Below, in pieces: positions 16,966-24,948 of a DNA stretch of 64,000 nt (the first letter of the stretch is position 1; every line of letters starts with the position of its first letter). The position numbers and the translations under genes were made by a program. The stretch is from Williamsia sp. 1138 (lineage in GTDB: Bacteria > Actinomycetota > Actinomycetes > Mycobacteriales > Mycobacteriaceae), in contig NZ_MJEJ02000040.1 in assembly GCF_002095435.2 (NCBI RefSeq), positions 1 to 64,000 of the forward strand, read 5' to 3'. The notes beneath the pieces were generated by a model, which ran no database searches, had not been told where the DNA came from, and saw nothing but the letters and a program-made list of their open reading frames with translations.

Positions 16966-17857
16966 GAATGCTACTGAGTTCACCACAGCTGTGTGGGGGA
17001 TGGTGCCAACACCGTTCACTCCTGACGGGAGCGGAGTGTGTCACCGATCGCTGCGGTCCCTCACCCGCGAGATGCTGAGCAGAGGATGCGCGGGCTCGAT
17101 CGCGCTGGGTGTGATCGGGGAACCGGCGGCGTTGTCCGGTGCAGAGAAGATGGCGGTCGTCGAGGCGGTGCTCGAGGAGTCCGGCGATTCCCCTGTCGTC
17201 GCCTCGGTGATGTCACTCGATGAGCAGGGCGCACTCGAGGAGATCAAGGCGCTCACGGATGCGTTCGGGAGTGTCATCACCGCGGTCTTGATCCCTGTGT
17301 CGTCGCCCGATCCTCAGACGCTCCGCCGATCGATTGAGCGGGCACATGACCGCAGCGGGCTGCCTGTGCTGATCCAGGATCTGCCATCGGCCACCGGAGT
17401 TCACATCGACATCGATGATCTGGTGACAGCTCTCGAAGGTGTCGAGGACATGCTTTGGGCCGTCAAATGTGAGGCAGCGCCCACTTTTTCGCGAGTTCGA
17501 CGACTTCGCAGCGAGACGCCGACGACGATCATGGCCGGTAACGGCGGCATCGGGTTGGTCGACGACCATCTGGCGGGTGCCCGGTGGGCCGCCGCCGGCA
17601 TCTCCCGGCCGGAGGTGATCGTCGAGGCCATGGGGTGGTTGAGGTCCGGGAATCCCTCTCGCGCGCAGGAGGTCATCTCCGCGGCGTCGGCGCTGATCTC
17701 ATTCGAGACCCAGGCCGGGACCAGTATCGGAATCCGCAAGGAGCACTGGCGCAGGCAGGGAGTGATCACCAGTGCCGCGGTCAGGCCGCCGGCCACGCCC
17801 TATGAAGCTCACCTCACGCACACAGTGCGCGCCTCGGATTCGAGGCGGCATGATTGA
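16964..17857 (+). CDS. Dihydrodipicolinate synthase-superfamily lyase/aldolase
   Basis: 297 residues from ATG 16964 (MNATEFTTAVWGMVPTPF). The TIM-barrel signature TPFTPDGSG, the GVIGEPAALSGAEK segment replacing the usual GTTGE, and the Schiff-base lysine in LWAVKCEAA (near residue 167) are present. The catalytic tyrosine of the usual YN-P motif is replaced: the corresponding segment reads VLIQDLPSATG. It therefore probably uses Schiff-base chemistry on a different 2-oxo acid and is not a lysine-biosynthetic DapA. No Shine-Dalgarno is seen; an operator-like site overlaps the start. Its stop overlaps the DUF1275 gene by eight bases. Confidence 0.82.
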   Translation: MNATEFTTAVWGMVPTPFTPDGSGVCHRSLRSLTREMLSRGCAGSIALGVIGEPAALSGAEKMAVVEAVLEESGDSPVVASVMSLDEQGALEEIKALTDAFGSVITAVLIPVSSPDPQTLRRSIERAHDRSGLPVLIQDLPSATGVHIDIDDLVTALEGVEDMLWAVKCEAAPTFSRVRRLRSETPTTIMAGNGGIGLVDDHLAGARWAAAGISRPEVIVEAMGWLRSGNPSRAQEVISAASALISFETQAGTSIGIRKEHWRRQGVITSAAVRPPATPYEAHLTHTVRASDSRRHD

Positions 17858-18560
17858 GCCGACCGGCAGAACTGCTCTGCGCCAGAAGGTGCAGACGCGC
17901 GGATTGGTCTTGATGCTCGCGTTGACCTTCGTCACAGGAGTGGTCGACGCAGTCGGCTTTCTCGGGCTCGACCGGGTGTTCGTGGGCAACATGACCGGCA
18001 ACATCGTGATCCTCGGGATGGGTGTCGCGGGTGCTGATGAACTGCCGGTCCTCGGGCCGGCTGTGGCGTTGGGGACGTTCGTCGTCGGGGCGTTCATCGC
18101 AGGAATGGTGTTGCGCAGCAGGCCGAAAGGTTGGACGACCGCAGTGACGGGGTGTCTCGCGGTGGGGTCGGTTATTTTGTTCGGCGCAGCATTCGCCGCT
18201 GCGGTGACAGATGTCGCAGGCGATCTGGGCGCCCAGATCGCGGTTGCTGCCGCCACTGCCGCCGCGATGGGCGTGCAGGCGTGCGTCGCACGCAAGGTGG
18301 CGATCGCCGACATGACGACGGTGGTGGTCACCTCGACACTGACCTCGCTGGCCGCCGAGACCTGGACCCGTGGTGGACGAGAAGCGTTGTGGAACCGGCG
18401 ACTGGGGGCGATCGTGCTGATCTTTCTCGGTGCAGTGATCGGTGCGCTGATCCTGGCGGTCACCGGAGTCGCGGTGGCGCTGACCCTCGCGGCGGTGCTG
18501 TCACTGGTTGTGACTTCTGCCGGTCACCGGTACGTCCGGACCGCAGCCGGCGACGAGTGA
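17850..18560 (+). CDS. DUF1275 (YoaK-family) membrane protein
   Basis: 236 residues with about six hydrophobic segments. The N-terminal LTFVTGVVDAVGFLGLDRVFVGNMTGNIVILG is the hallmark of YoaK/DUF1275 proteins, which are of unknown, possibly transport, function. ATG 17850 overlaps the preceding DHDPS-like gene by eight bases, indicating translational coupling and thus a possible role in moving the pathway's substrate or product. It ends five bases before the convergent LCP gene with no room for a separate terminator. Confidence 0.88.
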   Translation: MIEPTGRTALRQKVQTRGLVLMLALTFVTGVVDAVGFLGLDRVFVGNMTGNIVILGMGVAGADELPVLGPAVALGTFVVGAFIAGMVLRSRPKGWTTAVTGCLAVGSVILFGAAFAAAVTDVAGDLGAQIAVAAATAAAMGVQACVARKVAIADMTTVVVTSTLTSLAAETWTRGGREALWNRRLGAIVLIFLGAVIGALILAVTGVAVALTLAAVLSLVVTSAGHRYVRTAAGDE

Positions 18561-18565
18561 GGTTG

Positions 18566-19978
18566 TCAGCCGCCGGTTTGGATCAGCTCCGGCGGTACCT
18601 CTTTGCCGTCGGCTATCGCAGCGAAGAACGCGGTGGTGTTGTCTCCCCAGGCAAGTGAGTCACCATCGTCGGTGAAGACCGGACCTCCGTTGGGAGTGGT
18701 GACCGTGACCGGATCGCTCCGCAGGGCCCAGGCGAGCCGCGCGAGGTGCCAGATGTGGTCGCCGTTGTCGACGGTGAGCGATCCCACAGTGCCACTGACC
18801 AACGGCCAGAAGCGAAAAGGGTTCAGGATCGTCGAGAAGCTGGTGGCCTTCTGCATGAGCGCTGCCATGAACTTGCGCTGATTCACCACGCGGTCGAGGT
18901 CGGCGTTCGCGAACGCCCGGGTCCGGACGAAGCCCAGGGCCTCCTTGCCGTTCAGGGTCTGGCATCCGGCTTGCAGGTCGATGCCGGCGAGAGGGTCGTT
19001 GATGGGTGCGTCGAGGCACATCTCGATGCCGCCGACGGCGTCGACGAGCTTGTCGAAGCCGCCGAAGCCGATCTCGGCGTAATGATCGATGTGCACGCCG
19101 GTGTTCGTCTCGATCGTCTGCACCAACAGCTCCGGACCGCCGATGCTGAAGGCGGCGTTGATCTTGTGGGCGCCGTTGCCGGGGATGTCGACGAAGAGAT
19201 CACGGGGGATGGAGATGATCATCGGCTTACCGCCCGACCCGAAATGAACCAGCATGATCGTGTCGGTCCGGGACCCCTCGCTGTCGCCGGTCGCCAGCGC
19301 AGCGCGCTCTTCCTCACTCAGGTCGGCCCGCGAATCGGAACCGACGAGGAGCCAGTTCGTTCCGGGCGTTCCTGCGACCCGGCCCTCGTAGTTGGACAGC
19401 GCGTCGACCCGGTTCAGTTTGGTGTCGAAGTACACGAACAGGCCGACGGTGCCGAGCACCATCACCAGCAGCAGGATCAGGACAGTGCGCAGGATCGGGA
19501 TGCGACGCTTGCGTCGTGTTCGCGACGGCGGGGGCGGCGCGAAACGATCTGCCGGTCGTGGCGGCCGATCCCGGGGTGGTTCCGGCGGTCGGGGCCGGTT
19601 GTAGGCGACGATCGGTGGCGGCGGACTCTGCCGCGGCGGCTGGGGTGCAGGCTGGTGCGCGGGCCGCCCGGTTCGGGTCTCCGGTGCCTCTGACTGAGAC
19701 CAGGCCCGCGGTGACTGGTAGCCGGGCTGGGCAGGAGGTGGGCCCTTGCGGGTCATGGGCGGGGGAATGGGCGGACCGCTCTGGTGGCGCGGATCGGGCC
19801 GCGGGCGCTGAGGCGGGTTCGGCGGCTGGGGCGGACGACCGTGTCGCGGCGGTCCCTGCTGAGGCGGACCCTGTTGGTGAGGCTGACCGGGCCCCATACG
19901 CCTGGTCGGATCAGGTTGATCGGCCGGCGGCGGGCCCTGGCGGGGACGGCGGATGAACGGCTCTTCCCGGTCGCTCAT
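18566..19978 (-). CDS. LytR-CpsA-Psr (LCP) family glycopolymer ligase
   Basis: 470 residues. A long Pro/Arg/Gln-rich cytoplasmic N-terminus (about 1-155) is followed by a basic stop and one membrane helix (ILRTVLILLLVMVLGTVGLFVYF). The extracellular LCP domain has SRTDTIMLVHF, IISIPRDLFVDIPG, INAAFSIGG, VGGIEMCLDAPI and GFVRTRAFANADLDRV; the Arg/Asp residues match pyrophosphate-binding positions. LCP proteins attach glycopolymers such as arabinogalactan to peptidoglycan. It corresponds in position to M. tuberculosis Rv3840, next to bfrB there. A seven-codon upstream ORF (19998-19975) overlaps its start as ATGA and may couple translation. Confidence 0.9.
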   Translation of the reverse strand: MSDREEPFIRRPRQGPPPADQPDPTRRMGPGQPHQQGPPQQGPPRHGRPPQPPNPPQRPRPDPRHQSGPPIPPPMTRKGPPPAQPGYQSPRAWSQSEAPETRTGRPAHQPAPQPPRQSPPPPIVAYNRPRPPEPPRDRPPRPADRFAPPPPSRTRRKRRIPILRTVLILLLVMVLGTVGLFVYFDTKLNRVDALSNYEGRVAGTPGTNWLLVGSDSRADLSEEERAALATGDSEGSRTDTIMLVHFGSGGKPMIISIPRDLFVDIPGNGAHKINAAFSIGGPELLVQTIETNTGVHIDHYAEIGFGGFDKLVDAVGGIEMCLDAPINDPLAGIDLQAGCQTLNGKEALGFVRTRAFANADLDRVVNQRKFMAALMQKATSFSTILNPFRFWPLVSGTVGSLTVDNGDHIWHLARLAWALRSDPVTVTTPNGGPVFTDDGDSLAWGDNTTAFFAAIADGKEVPPELIQTGG

Positions 19979-19998
19979 CGCATCTGGCCAGCTGTCAT
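19975..19998 (-). CDS. Seven-codon upstream ORF of the LCP gene (possible)
   Basis: ATG ACA GCT GGC CAG ATG CGA TGA. Its ATG 19998 lies seven bases after a -10-like TAAAGT (20011-20006), as in leaderless transcripts, and its TGA overlaps the LCP ATG. This could deliver ribosomes to a gene that lacks a Shine-Dalgarno sequence. It could equally be chance. Confidence 0.3.
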   Translation of the reverse strand: MTAGQMR

Positions 19999-20008
19999 TG
20001 CACAGACT

Positions 20009-20815
20009 TTAGCGAAGCCAGCTGAGATGGTCCCTCAGGAGCGCGAAGCCGACGAAGGCGACGGTGTCGATCAACGCGTGCCCGACGACCAGCGGCCAGA
20101 TCCGATCGGTGCGTTGGAACACCCTGCCGTAGACCAGGCCCATGACGACATTGCCCAGCGCCGCGCCGAAACCCTGATACAGGTGGTAGCTGCCGCGCAG
20201 CACCGCCGAGAACAGCACACTGCGATTCTCGCTCCACCCGAGTTGCCGTAGCCGGGTGATGAGGTAGGCGACCACCACGAACTCTTCGGCCGCAGAGTTG
20301 GCGATCGCAGAGAACACGAGCATGGGCAGGCGCCAGAACGTCTCGTCAAGGTTCGATGGCAACACCTGGACGTTGAGGTCGAGTGCCCGGGCCACGAGAT
20401 AGAAGCCCAGTCCGGGGATGCCGATCAGCGCGGCGAGACCGGCGCCCAGACCGAGGTCGAACTTGGCCCTGAGCTTCGGAAAACCGATGCGGGCCAGGGG
20501 AACCCCGGCGCGCCAGATCAGGTAGATCCCCAACGCCGCGATGGCGAAGAGTTTCGTGGCGGAGAGCAGTTGCCGGAAGAAGTCGATGAGCCCGAGGTCG
20601 GACGAGCTGGAGTTCAATGCGACGCTGGCGCCGCCGAGGCCTTCGGTGGACAGCAGATCCTCGATGATCGAGAGCAGCGAGGACGCGGCCGACAATCCGA
20701 ACGTCAACGTCAGGACGATCGCGATCTCGATGCCGATCGCGCGGCGCTGTACCGGGTCGGTGACGACCTCGATCTGCGCCGGGCGGGTCGGCTGTAGCCA
20801 CGGGCGCAGGTTCAC
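20009..20815 (-). CDS. CPBP-family intramembrane metalloprotease
   Basis: 268 residues from GTG 20815, with about seven to eight hydrophobic segments. The CPBP (Abi) signature is present: NSAAEEFVVVAYLITRL (paired glutamates), then SAVLRGSYHLYQGFG with a His, and GHALIDTVAF with a final His. These motifs form a putative metal-dependent active site of the Rce1-like fold; actual proteolysis is unproven. It lies between the LCP and DUF2470 genes on the same strand, 36 bases after the latter, so an operon with DUF2470 and perhaps LCP is plausible. Confidence 0.88.
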   Translation of the reverse strand: MNLRPWLQPTRPAQIEVVTDPVQRRAIGIEIAIVLTLTFGLSAASSLLSIIEDLLSTEGLGGASVALNSSSSDLGLIDFFRQLLSATKLFAIAALGIYLIWRAGVPLARIGFPKLRAKFDLGLGAGLAALIGIPGLGFYLVARALDLNVQVLPSNLDETFWRLPMLVFSAIANSAAEEFVVVAYLITRLRQLGWSENRSVLFSAVLRGSYHLYQGFGAALGNVVMGLVYGRVFQRTDRIWPLVVGHALIDTVAFVGFALLRDHLSWLR

Positions 20816-20851
20816 CCGGTAGAGATTACTGACGGAGTATGTGAGGCGTTC

Positions 20852-21616
20852 TCAGCTGTGACCGGGGAGGCTGTTGAGGAACGGGCAGCCGGCCAGCGTG
20901 CGCAGCGCCTTGGACAGCTCCATGACGTCGCCGACCGGGCGCGGGAACGGCAGCCGTACGTCGGAATCGCTGTCCGGACCTTCGATGCGGAACCGGATAC
21001 CGAAGCGATCGATGCCCAGCGGCCGCACCCGGCCGTCCCGGAGTTCGGTGGGGAGCCGGTTGCTGAGCGCGGTGATCAGGTCGGCGTGATCGGAATCCAT
21101 GTGTGCGACCCAGTCGGCCTCGAACTCCCAGAAAGGGTCGGGCACGGCCTGGGCGAGTTCGTCCGAACTGACCGATGCTGCGCCGCCACTGTTCGCGAGC
21201 ACCGCCGACGTCAGGCCCAGTCTGAGCAGCGAGTAACCGTGGCCGATGTCGAGCAGGCCGGGGCAGGGATGGTCGGTGGCGATTTCGCAGGCGAGGTCGC
21301 GCTCGAGGTCCGACGGGACCGAGTGCAGGGTGCCGTTGAGCCAGATCAGGGAGCGGACCTGCTCGCGCAGGTCGATGGGCGCCACGTCGGTGACCTCGAC
21401 CATCGCGGGCAAGCCGTTCGATCCGGCCTGCCACGCCAATGCGCTGGCCGCGCTGTCGGTGGGTACGAGAACAAACGCCTGCGAGTCATAAAGGTGCACC
21501 ATCGTCACCGGCGAGGGTTCGCTGCCTTCGATGGCGAGCATCGCATCGGTCACCCGCATGCAGGCGGTACGAACCGACTCGGCGTCGGACGGTCGATCGA
21601 TCGCGGTTTTCTGCAT
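20852..21616 (-). CDS. DUF2470-domain protein, probable iron/haem-related (Rv3839-like)
   Basis: 254 residues from ATG 21616. The C-terminal third carries the DUF2470 signature FEADWVAHMDSDHADLITALSNRL and ends with FPRPVGDVMELSKALRTL; DUF2470 is found at the C-terminus of HugZ-like haem-utilisation proteins. The N-terminal part (MVHLYDSQAFVLVPTD onward) resembles a degenerate pyridoxamine-oxidase-like fold, but I see no cofactor residues I can name. An IdeR-like box lies 32-50 bases upstream, so iron-dependent repression is expected. Position and strand match M. tuberculosis Rv3839, which lies next to pheA and is, from memory, IdeR-controlled. The exact reaction is unknown. Confidence 0.82.
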   Translation of the reverse strand: MQKTAIDRPSDAESVRTACMRVTDAMLAIEGSEPSPVTMVHLYDSQAFVLVPTDSAASALAWQAGSNGLPAMVEVTDVAPIDLREQVRSLIWLNGTLHSVPSDLERDLACEIATDHPCPGLLDIGHGYSLLRLGLTSAVLANSGGAASVSSDELAQAVPDPFWEFEADWVAHMDSDHADLITALSNRLPTELRDGRVRPLGIDRFGIRFRIEGPDSDSDVRLPFPRPVGDVMELSKALRTLAGCPFLNSLPGHS

Positions 21617-21647
21617 CTCGGTCCTCGCGGTGTGTCGGTGAGCCTGT

Positions 21648-21666
21648 GTAGGTAACCCTAACCTAA
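21648..21666 (-). promoter_or_regulatory. IdeR/DtxR-like iron box
   Basis: GTAGGTAACCCTAACCTAA matches 15 of 19 positions of the DtxR/IdeR consensus, with one perfect half (CTAACCTAA). It sits 32-50 bases upstream of the DUF2470 start codon, where it would block transcription when iron is plentiful. Confidence 0.7.
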
Positions 21667-21743
21667 ACCCGCTGACGGTGAGTTGGCAACCCTCGAACCG
21701 ACTCTGATTTTCGAGCCGACGCCGGTCTCTGCCGTAATCTCGG

Positions 21744-22664
21744 ATGGTGCCTGCCATCGCCTACTTCGGACCATCCGGGACGTTCACCGAGATGGCGCTC
21801 GACCAGTTGCTCGCGCAGAACGCATGGCTGACCGACCAGGGCCCCGCCGAGCGGATCAGCGCGAGCAGTCCCGCCCGAACCGTGGCCCTCGTCCGCGAGG
21901 GGCGCGCCGATTACGGCTGCGTACCGATAGAAAGCTCCATCGAGGGGTCGGTACCAGCGACGCTGGATGCCTTGATCAAGGGGTCTCGAGTACAGATCTT
22001 CGCCGAGACCGTGCTGGACATCGCGTTCACCCTCGCCGCCCGCGAACACATCGACGCAGCAGACATCCGGACCATCGCGGCCTATCCGGTGGCGTCGGCG
22101 CAGGTCCGCGAAACGCTCGAACAACGCTTTCCGGCCGCGCAGGTGATCACCAGCGCCTCCAATGCTGCAGCCGCTCAGGATGTCGCGGCCGGCCGGGCAG
22201 ACGCCGCGCTCACCACGGCGCTGGCCGCGCGCCTGTACGAGCTGCACGACATCGCGAACGGACTCGCCGATGTGTCCGACGCCAACACCAGGTTCGTCCT
22301 CGTCGGCCCTCCCGGTCCCGTGCCGGCGCGAACCGGACAGGATCGGACGTCGGTCACCCTCGACCTCCCCAACATCCCGGGGTCGCTGATGGCGGCAATG
22401 TACGAATTCGCCACGCGGAGTATCGATTTGACCCGTATCGAGTCCAGGCCCCGGCGCAACGGCGGGTTCTTCTTCAACCTCGACGTCGTGGGGCACCTGG
22501 ACGATCCACCCATCGCGGAGGCGCTCGGCGCGCTGCACCGCCGCGCCACTGCGATGCATTTCCTGGGATCGTGGCCGTCGGCGCGGCCGAACGGGACCCC
22601 ACCTCCTCGCCACGACGACAGTGATCGCTGGCTCGAGTCGATCCGGTTGGGACGCGAGCGATGA
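21744..22664 (+). CDS. pheA: Prephenate dehydratase
   Basis: 306 residues. It converts prephenate to phenylpyruvate in phenylalanine synthesis. The PDT domain runs from AYFGPSGTFTEMAL through DYGCVPIESSIEGSVPATLD to DANTRFVLVG, with the catalytic Thr in the TRF motif. The C-terminal ACT domain has TRIESRPRRNGGFFF, the phenylalanine-binding motif for feedback control. ATG 21744 is annotated; the next codon pair allows GTG 21747, which has a -10-like TAATCT exactly six bases upstream and would be a leaderless start. It overlaps the next gene by four bases (ATGA) and corresponds to Rv3838c. Confidence 0.95.
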   Translation: MVPAIAYFGPSGTFTEMALDQLLAQNAWLTDQGPAERISASSPARTVALVREGRADYGCVPIESSIEGSVPATLDALIKGSRVQIFAETVLDIAFTLAAREHIDAADIRTIAAYPVASAQVRETLEQRFPAAQVITSASNAAAAQDVAAGRADAALTTALAARLYELHDIANGLADVSDANTRFVLVGPPGPVPARTGQDRTSVTLDLPNIPGSLMAAMYEFATRSIDLTRIESRPRRNGGFFFNLDVVGHLDDPPIAEALGALHRRATAMHFLGSWPSARPNGTPPPRHDDSDRWLESIRLGRER

Positions 22665-23323
22665 CCACCCTCCACCTGGTACGGCATGGTGAGACCACCT
22701 CGAATGTGTTGCAGCGCCTGGACACCGCATTGCCCGGAGCCGGCCTGACCGACTTCGGGGCCCGCCAGGCCGTCCGCTACGCCCTCGAGCGTCCCGACGC
22801 CGAAACGCCCATCCTGATCTCGTCCGCGGCCCGGCGCGCCCAGCAGACCGCCGAATTGATCGGATCGGTGTGGGGCGTCCCGAACGACGTCCGCGACGGA
22901 CTGTTCGAGGTGCAGGTGGGCGACCTGGAGGACCAGACCTCCGAGGATGCGCACAAGGTGTTCGGGGCCACGGTCCGCAGCTGGTTCTCGGGCGACACCG
23001 CGGCGCGGATCCCGGGCGGTGAGTCGCTCGACGACGTCTACGCCCGCTATCTACCGGTGATCGACGCGATCGCGGAGGAGTATCTGTCCGGGCCGAACGC
23101 CCGCGAGGTGCATCTGGTGAGCCATGGCGCCGCGATCAGGCTGGTCGCCGCGCATCTGGTCGGCATGCCTGCCGAGTTCGCGCTGGCGCATCACCTGAAG
23201 AACACCGGTTCCATCGAACTCACCCGCACACCCGACGGCTGGACCTGCGAGCGCTGGGGCCAGGAACTGCCCCCGTTCCACACCGACGACGAACCGGAGT
23301 TCGCCCGCGACCCGATGGGTTAG
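22661..23323 (+). CDS. Histidine-phosphatase (phosphoglycerate mutase-like) protein
   Basis: 220 residues. It opens with TTLHLVRHGETTSN (the RHG catalytic motif with phospho-accepting His), has SSAARRAQQTAELI (second Arg), GLFEVQVGDLED, and a C-terminal HLVSHGAAIRL with the second catalytic His. This is the histidine phosphatase superfamily; the family member is a broad phosphatase as often as a mutase, so I give no narrower function. ATGA overlap with pheA implies coupling, and the pair matches Rv3838c-Rv3837c. A large nested palindrome follows the stop codon. Confidence 0.9.
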   Translation: MTTLHLVRHGETTSNVLQRLDTALPGAGLTDFGARQAVRYALERPDAETPILISSAARRAQQTAELIGSVWGVPNDVRDGLFEVQVGDLEDQTSEDAHKVFGATVRSWFSGDTAARIPGGESLDDVYARYLPVIDAIAEEYLSGPNAREVHLVSHGAAIRLVAAHLVGMPAEFALAHHLKNTGSIELTRTPDGWTCERWGQELPPFHTDDEPEFARDPMG

Positions 23324-23343
23324 CCCCGCTCCTCCCCACAAAT

Positions 23344-23401
23344 GCTCCACAAATACAAAGACGCGCCACAAATATGTGGAGCGCCTTTGTATTTGTGGAG
23401 C
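23344..23401. terminator. Nested 17-bp palindrome between convergent genes
   Basis: GCTCCACAAATACAAAG (23344-23360) pairs perfectly with CTTTGTATTTGTGGAGC (23385-23401). The interior holds a second hairpin, CCACA-AATA-TGTGG (23366-23379). CCACAAAT occurs three times in direct orientation here. It lies between the mutase-like gene and the convergent zincin gene. It is AT-rich in a GC-rich genome. Confidence 0.75.
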
Positions 23402-23411
23402 GTTTGCGAGC

Positions 23412-23762
23412 TCAGCCCCAGCCGTTGGCGTGGAGCCAGTCGTCGGAGATGCCGAAGTGGTGCGCTATCTCGTGGACCACGGTGATCGCGACCTCTGAGA
23501 CCACCTGTTCGTCGTCATCACACATCTCGAGAATCGGTTCCCGATAGATCGTGATGGTGTCGGGCAACGTGCCGCCGTAGTGGCTGTCGCGTTCGGTGAG
23601 AGCGATGCCGAAGTAGAGCCCGAGCAGATCGGGCTCCTCTTCGTTGTGCGGCTCCACCAGGATCACGACGTTGTTCATCGCCGCGGCGAGTTCTTCGGGG
23701 ATGGTGTCGAGCGCGTCAGAGACCAGCTCGTCGAACGCCTTGTCCGACATGACAACCGGCAT
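23412..23762 (-). CDS. Small zincin-like metallopeptidase-family protein
   Basis: 116 residues, or 112 if ATG 23750 (MSDKAFDELV) is used. It contains HEIAHHFGISD (residues about 96-106), the extended HExxHxxG zinc motif with downstream Asp, and GTLPDTITIYREPI. This matches the possible-zinc-metallopeptidase family (Rv3836-like), whose substrate is not known. It is cytoplasmic by sequence. It starts four bases after the septum-formation-like gene ends, so the two are co-transcribed, as in M. tuberculosis Rv3835-Rv3836. Confidence 0.88.
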   Translation of the reverse strand: MPVVMSDKAFDELVSDALDTIPEELAAAMNNVVILVEPHNEEEPDLLGLYFGIALTERDSHYGGTLPDTITIYREPILEMCDDDEQVVSEVAITVVHEIAHHFGISDDWLHANGWG

Positions 23763-23765
23763 CGA

Positions 23766-24869
23766 TCAGCCTCCGCCACCACCGGCGGGCGCCGGTGTCT
23801 CCAGAGGGTTGGCCTCGACGCCGGGAGGCAGCGGAACCGGGGTCGGATTGAGTCGGCCCGGCGGCTCGGCCGGTGGTGGGGTGGGGACTACTCCGTTGAT
23901 CAGCAGGCTGCCCTTGGCATCTCCGACGAGCGTCGCGAATCCGCCCTGGTCGGGTAGACCGATGTAGCACACGACCTTTCGGCTACCGGCCAGCCAGCTG
24001 GGCTCGGTCAGGGTGGACCACTGCAGGTTGAGCGTGGTCTGGTCCAGTTTGTCGTTACCGCCGAGGAACTGATCGGTGACCCCGGGGCAGGTCGACTGCA
24101 GATAGGTGTTCTGCTCGTCGACGTTCGGCCACGGTGAACCGGCGGGCCCGAACTTCAGGCCGAGGTCGATCACCGCGGTCACCTGGAATGAATGGGGTTC
24201 GGTGCAATCGACGGGATCGGTCGGCTTGCGGGTCTCCATGTCGATCCCGATACAGGTCCCCGACGGCCACTGCTGGGACTGATCCTGATCGCGGACGTGA
24301 CCGAGGAACGGCTTGAGCGTGCCGGTGGTGCCCGACAGCTGCAAGCCGCATCTCAGGGTGCGTTCGCCGTCCGCCCATTGTTCGGCGGACGGGTACATCA
24401 ATCCGATCGAGAACCGCCCTGCCGGGTCGAGCTTGCCGCCGAGATAGGTGTTGACCACCGCGGGACAGTGTTCGTCGCGGATGATGGTGAACTGCTCCGG
24501 GCCCGGCCACGGGGCATCCTCGCCGAACTGGATCCCCGGATAGGCGGCGGTGTCGACGGCGCCCGCGACCTCGAACATGTGCTCCTGGGTGCAATCGACC
24601 AGCGACTGACTCGTGGGGAGTTCTTCGGGCCAGGTCAGGCAGTCGCCTGCCGTCGACTCGGTGAAAGGCGTGGATTTCTTCGACGCCTTGGCGTCGCCGA
24701 TCTCGTCGCCCTTGACCTTGCCGGCGTCGTTGAACCCCCCGATCACTGCGACCACGCCAGCGCAGATCACCGCGCCTACCAGCACCGCGGCGAGCAACAC
24801 GCGCACCGGATGCCGCGCTGCCGCCAGGGCCAGGCGTTGTCGCTGTCCTCCACTGTCAACCATCGGCAT
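23766..24869 (-). CDS. Membrane-anchored septum-formation-like protein (Rv3835-like)
   Basis: 367 residues from ATG 24869, or 365 from ATG 24863. A short basic N-terminus and one membrane segment (VRVLLAAVLVGAVICAGVVAVIGGF) precede an extracellular part with two repeats of a Cys-containing unit. In each unit an early Cys (AGDCLTW; SGTCIGI) is followed by VDCTQEHMFEV or VDCTEPHSFQV and later Cys residues. This CxxxHxxE/Q type of repeat is typical of actinobacterial septum formation family proteins. The C-terminus is Pro/Gly-rich. Its precise role in envelope or division is not established. It is divergent from the ankyrin gene. Confidence 0.8.
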   Translation of the reverse strand: MPMVDSGGQRQRLALAAARHPVRVLLAAVLVGAVICAGVVAVIGGFNDAGKVKGDEIGDAKASKKSTPFTESTAGDCLTWPEELPTSQSLVDCTQEHMFEVAGAVDTAAYPGIQFGEDAPWPGPEQFTIIRDEHCPAVVNTYLGGKLDPAGRFSIGLMYPSAEQWADGERTLRCGLQLSGTTGTLKPFLGHVRDQDQSQQWPSGTCIGIDMETRKPTDPVDCTEPHSFQVTAVIDLGLKFGPAGSPWPNVDEQNTYLQSTCPGVTDQFLGGNDKLDQTTLNLQWSTLTEPSWLAGSRKVVCYIGLPDQGGFATLVGDAKGSLLINGVVPTPPPAEPPGRLNPTPVPLPPGVEANPLETPAPAGGGGG

Positions 24870-24948
24870 CCATAATGCCCTGGTGGCGCTCCCTGGCGGC
24901 GAAATGGGCCCTGGTGTCGGGCTGCCGGTCGGCGTTATCGTCTGACGC

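Noticed and set aside
16964-17857. Lysine-pathway DapA
   Set aside because: The catalytic tyrosine motif is replaced and the gene sits in a GntR-controlled catabolic cluster.
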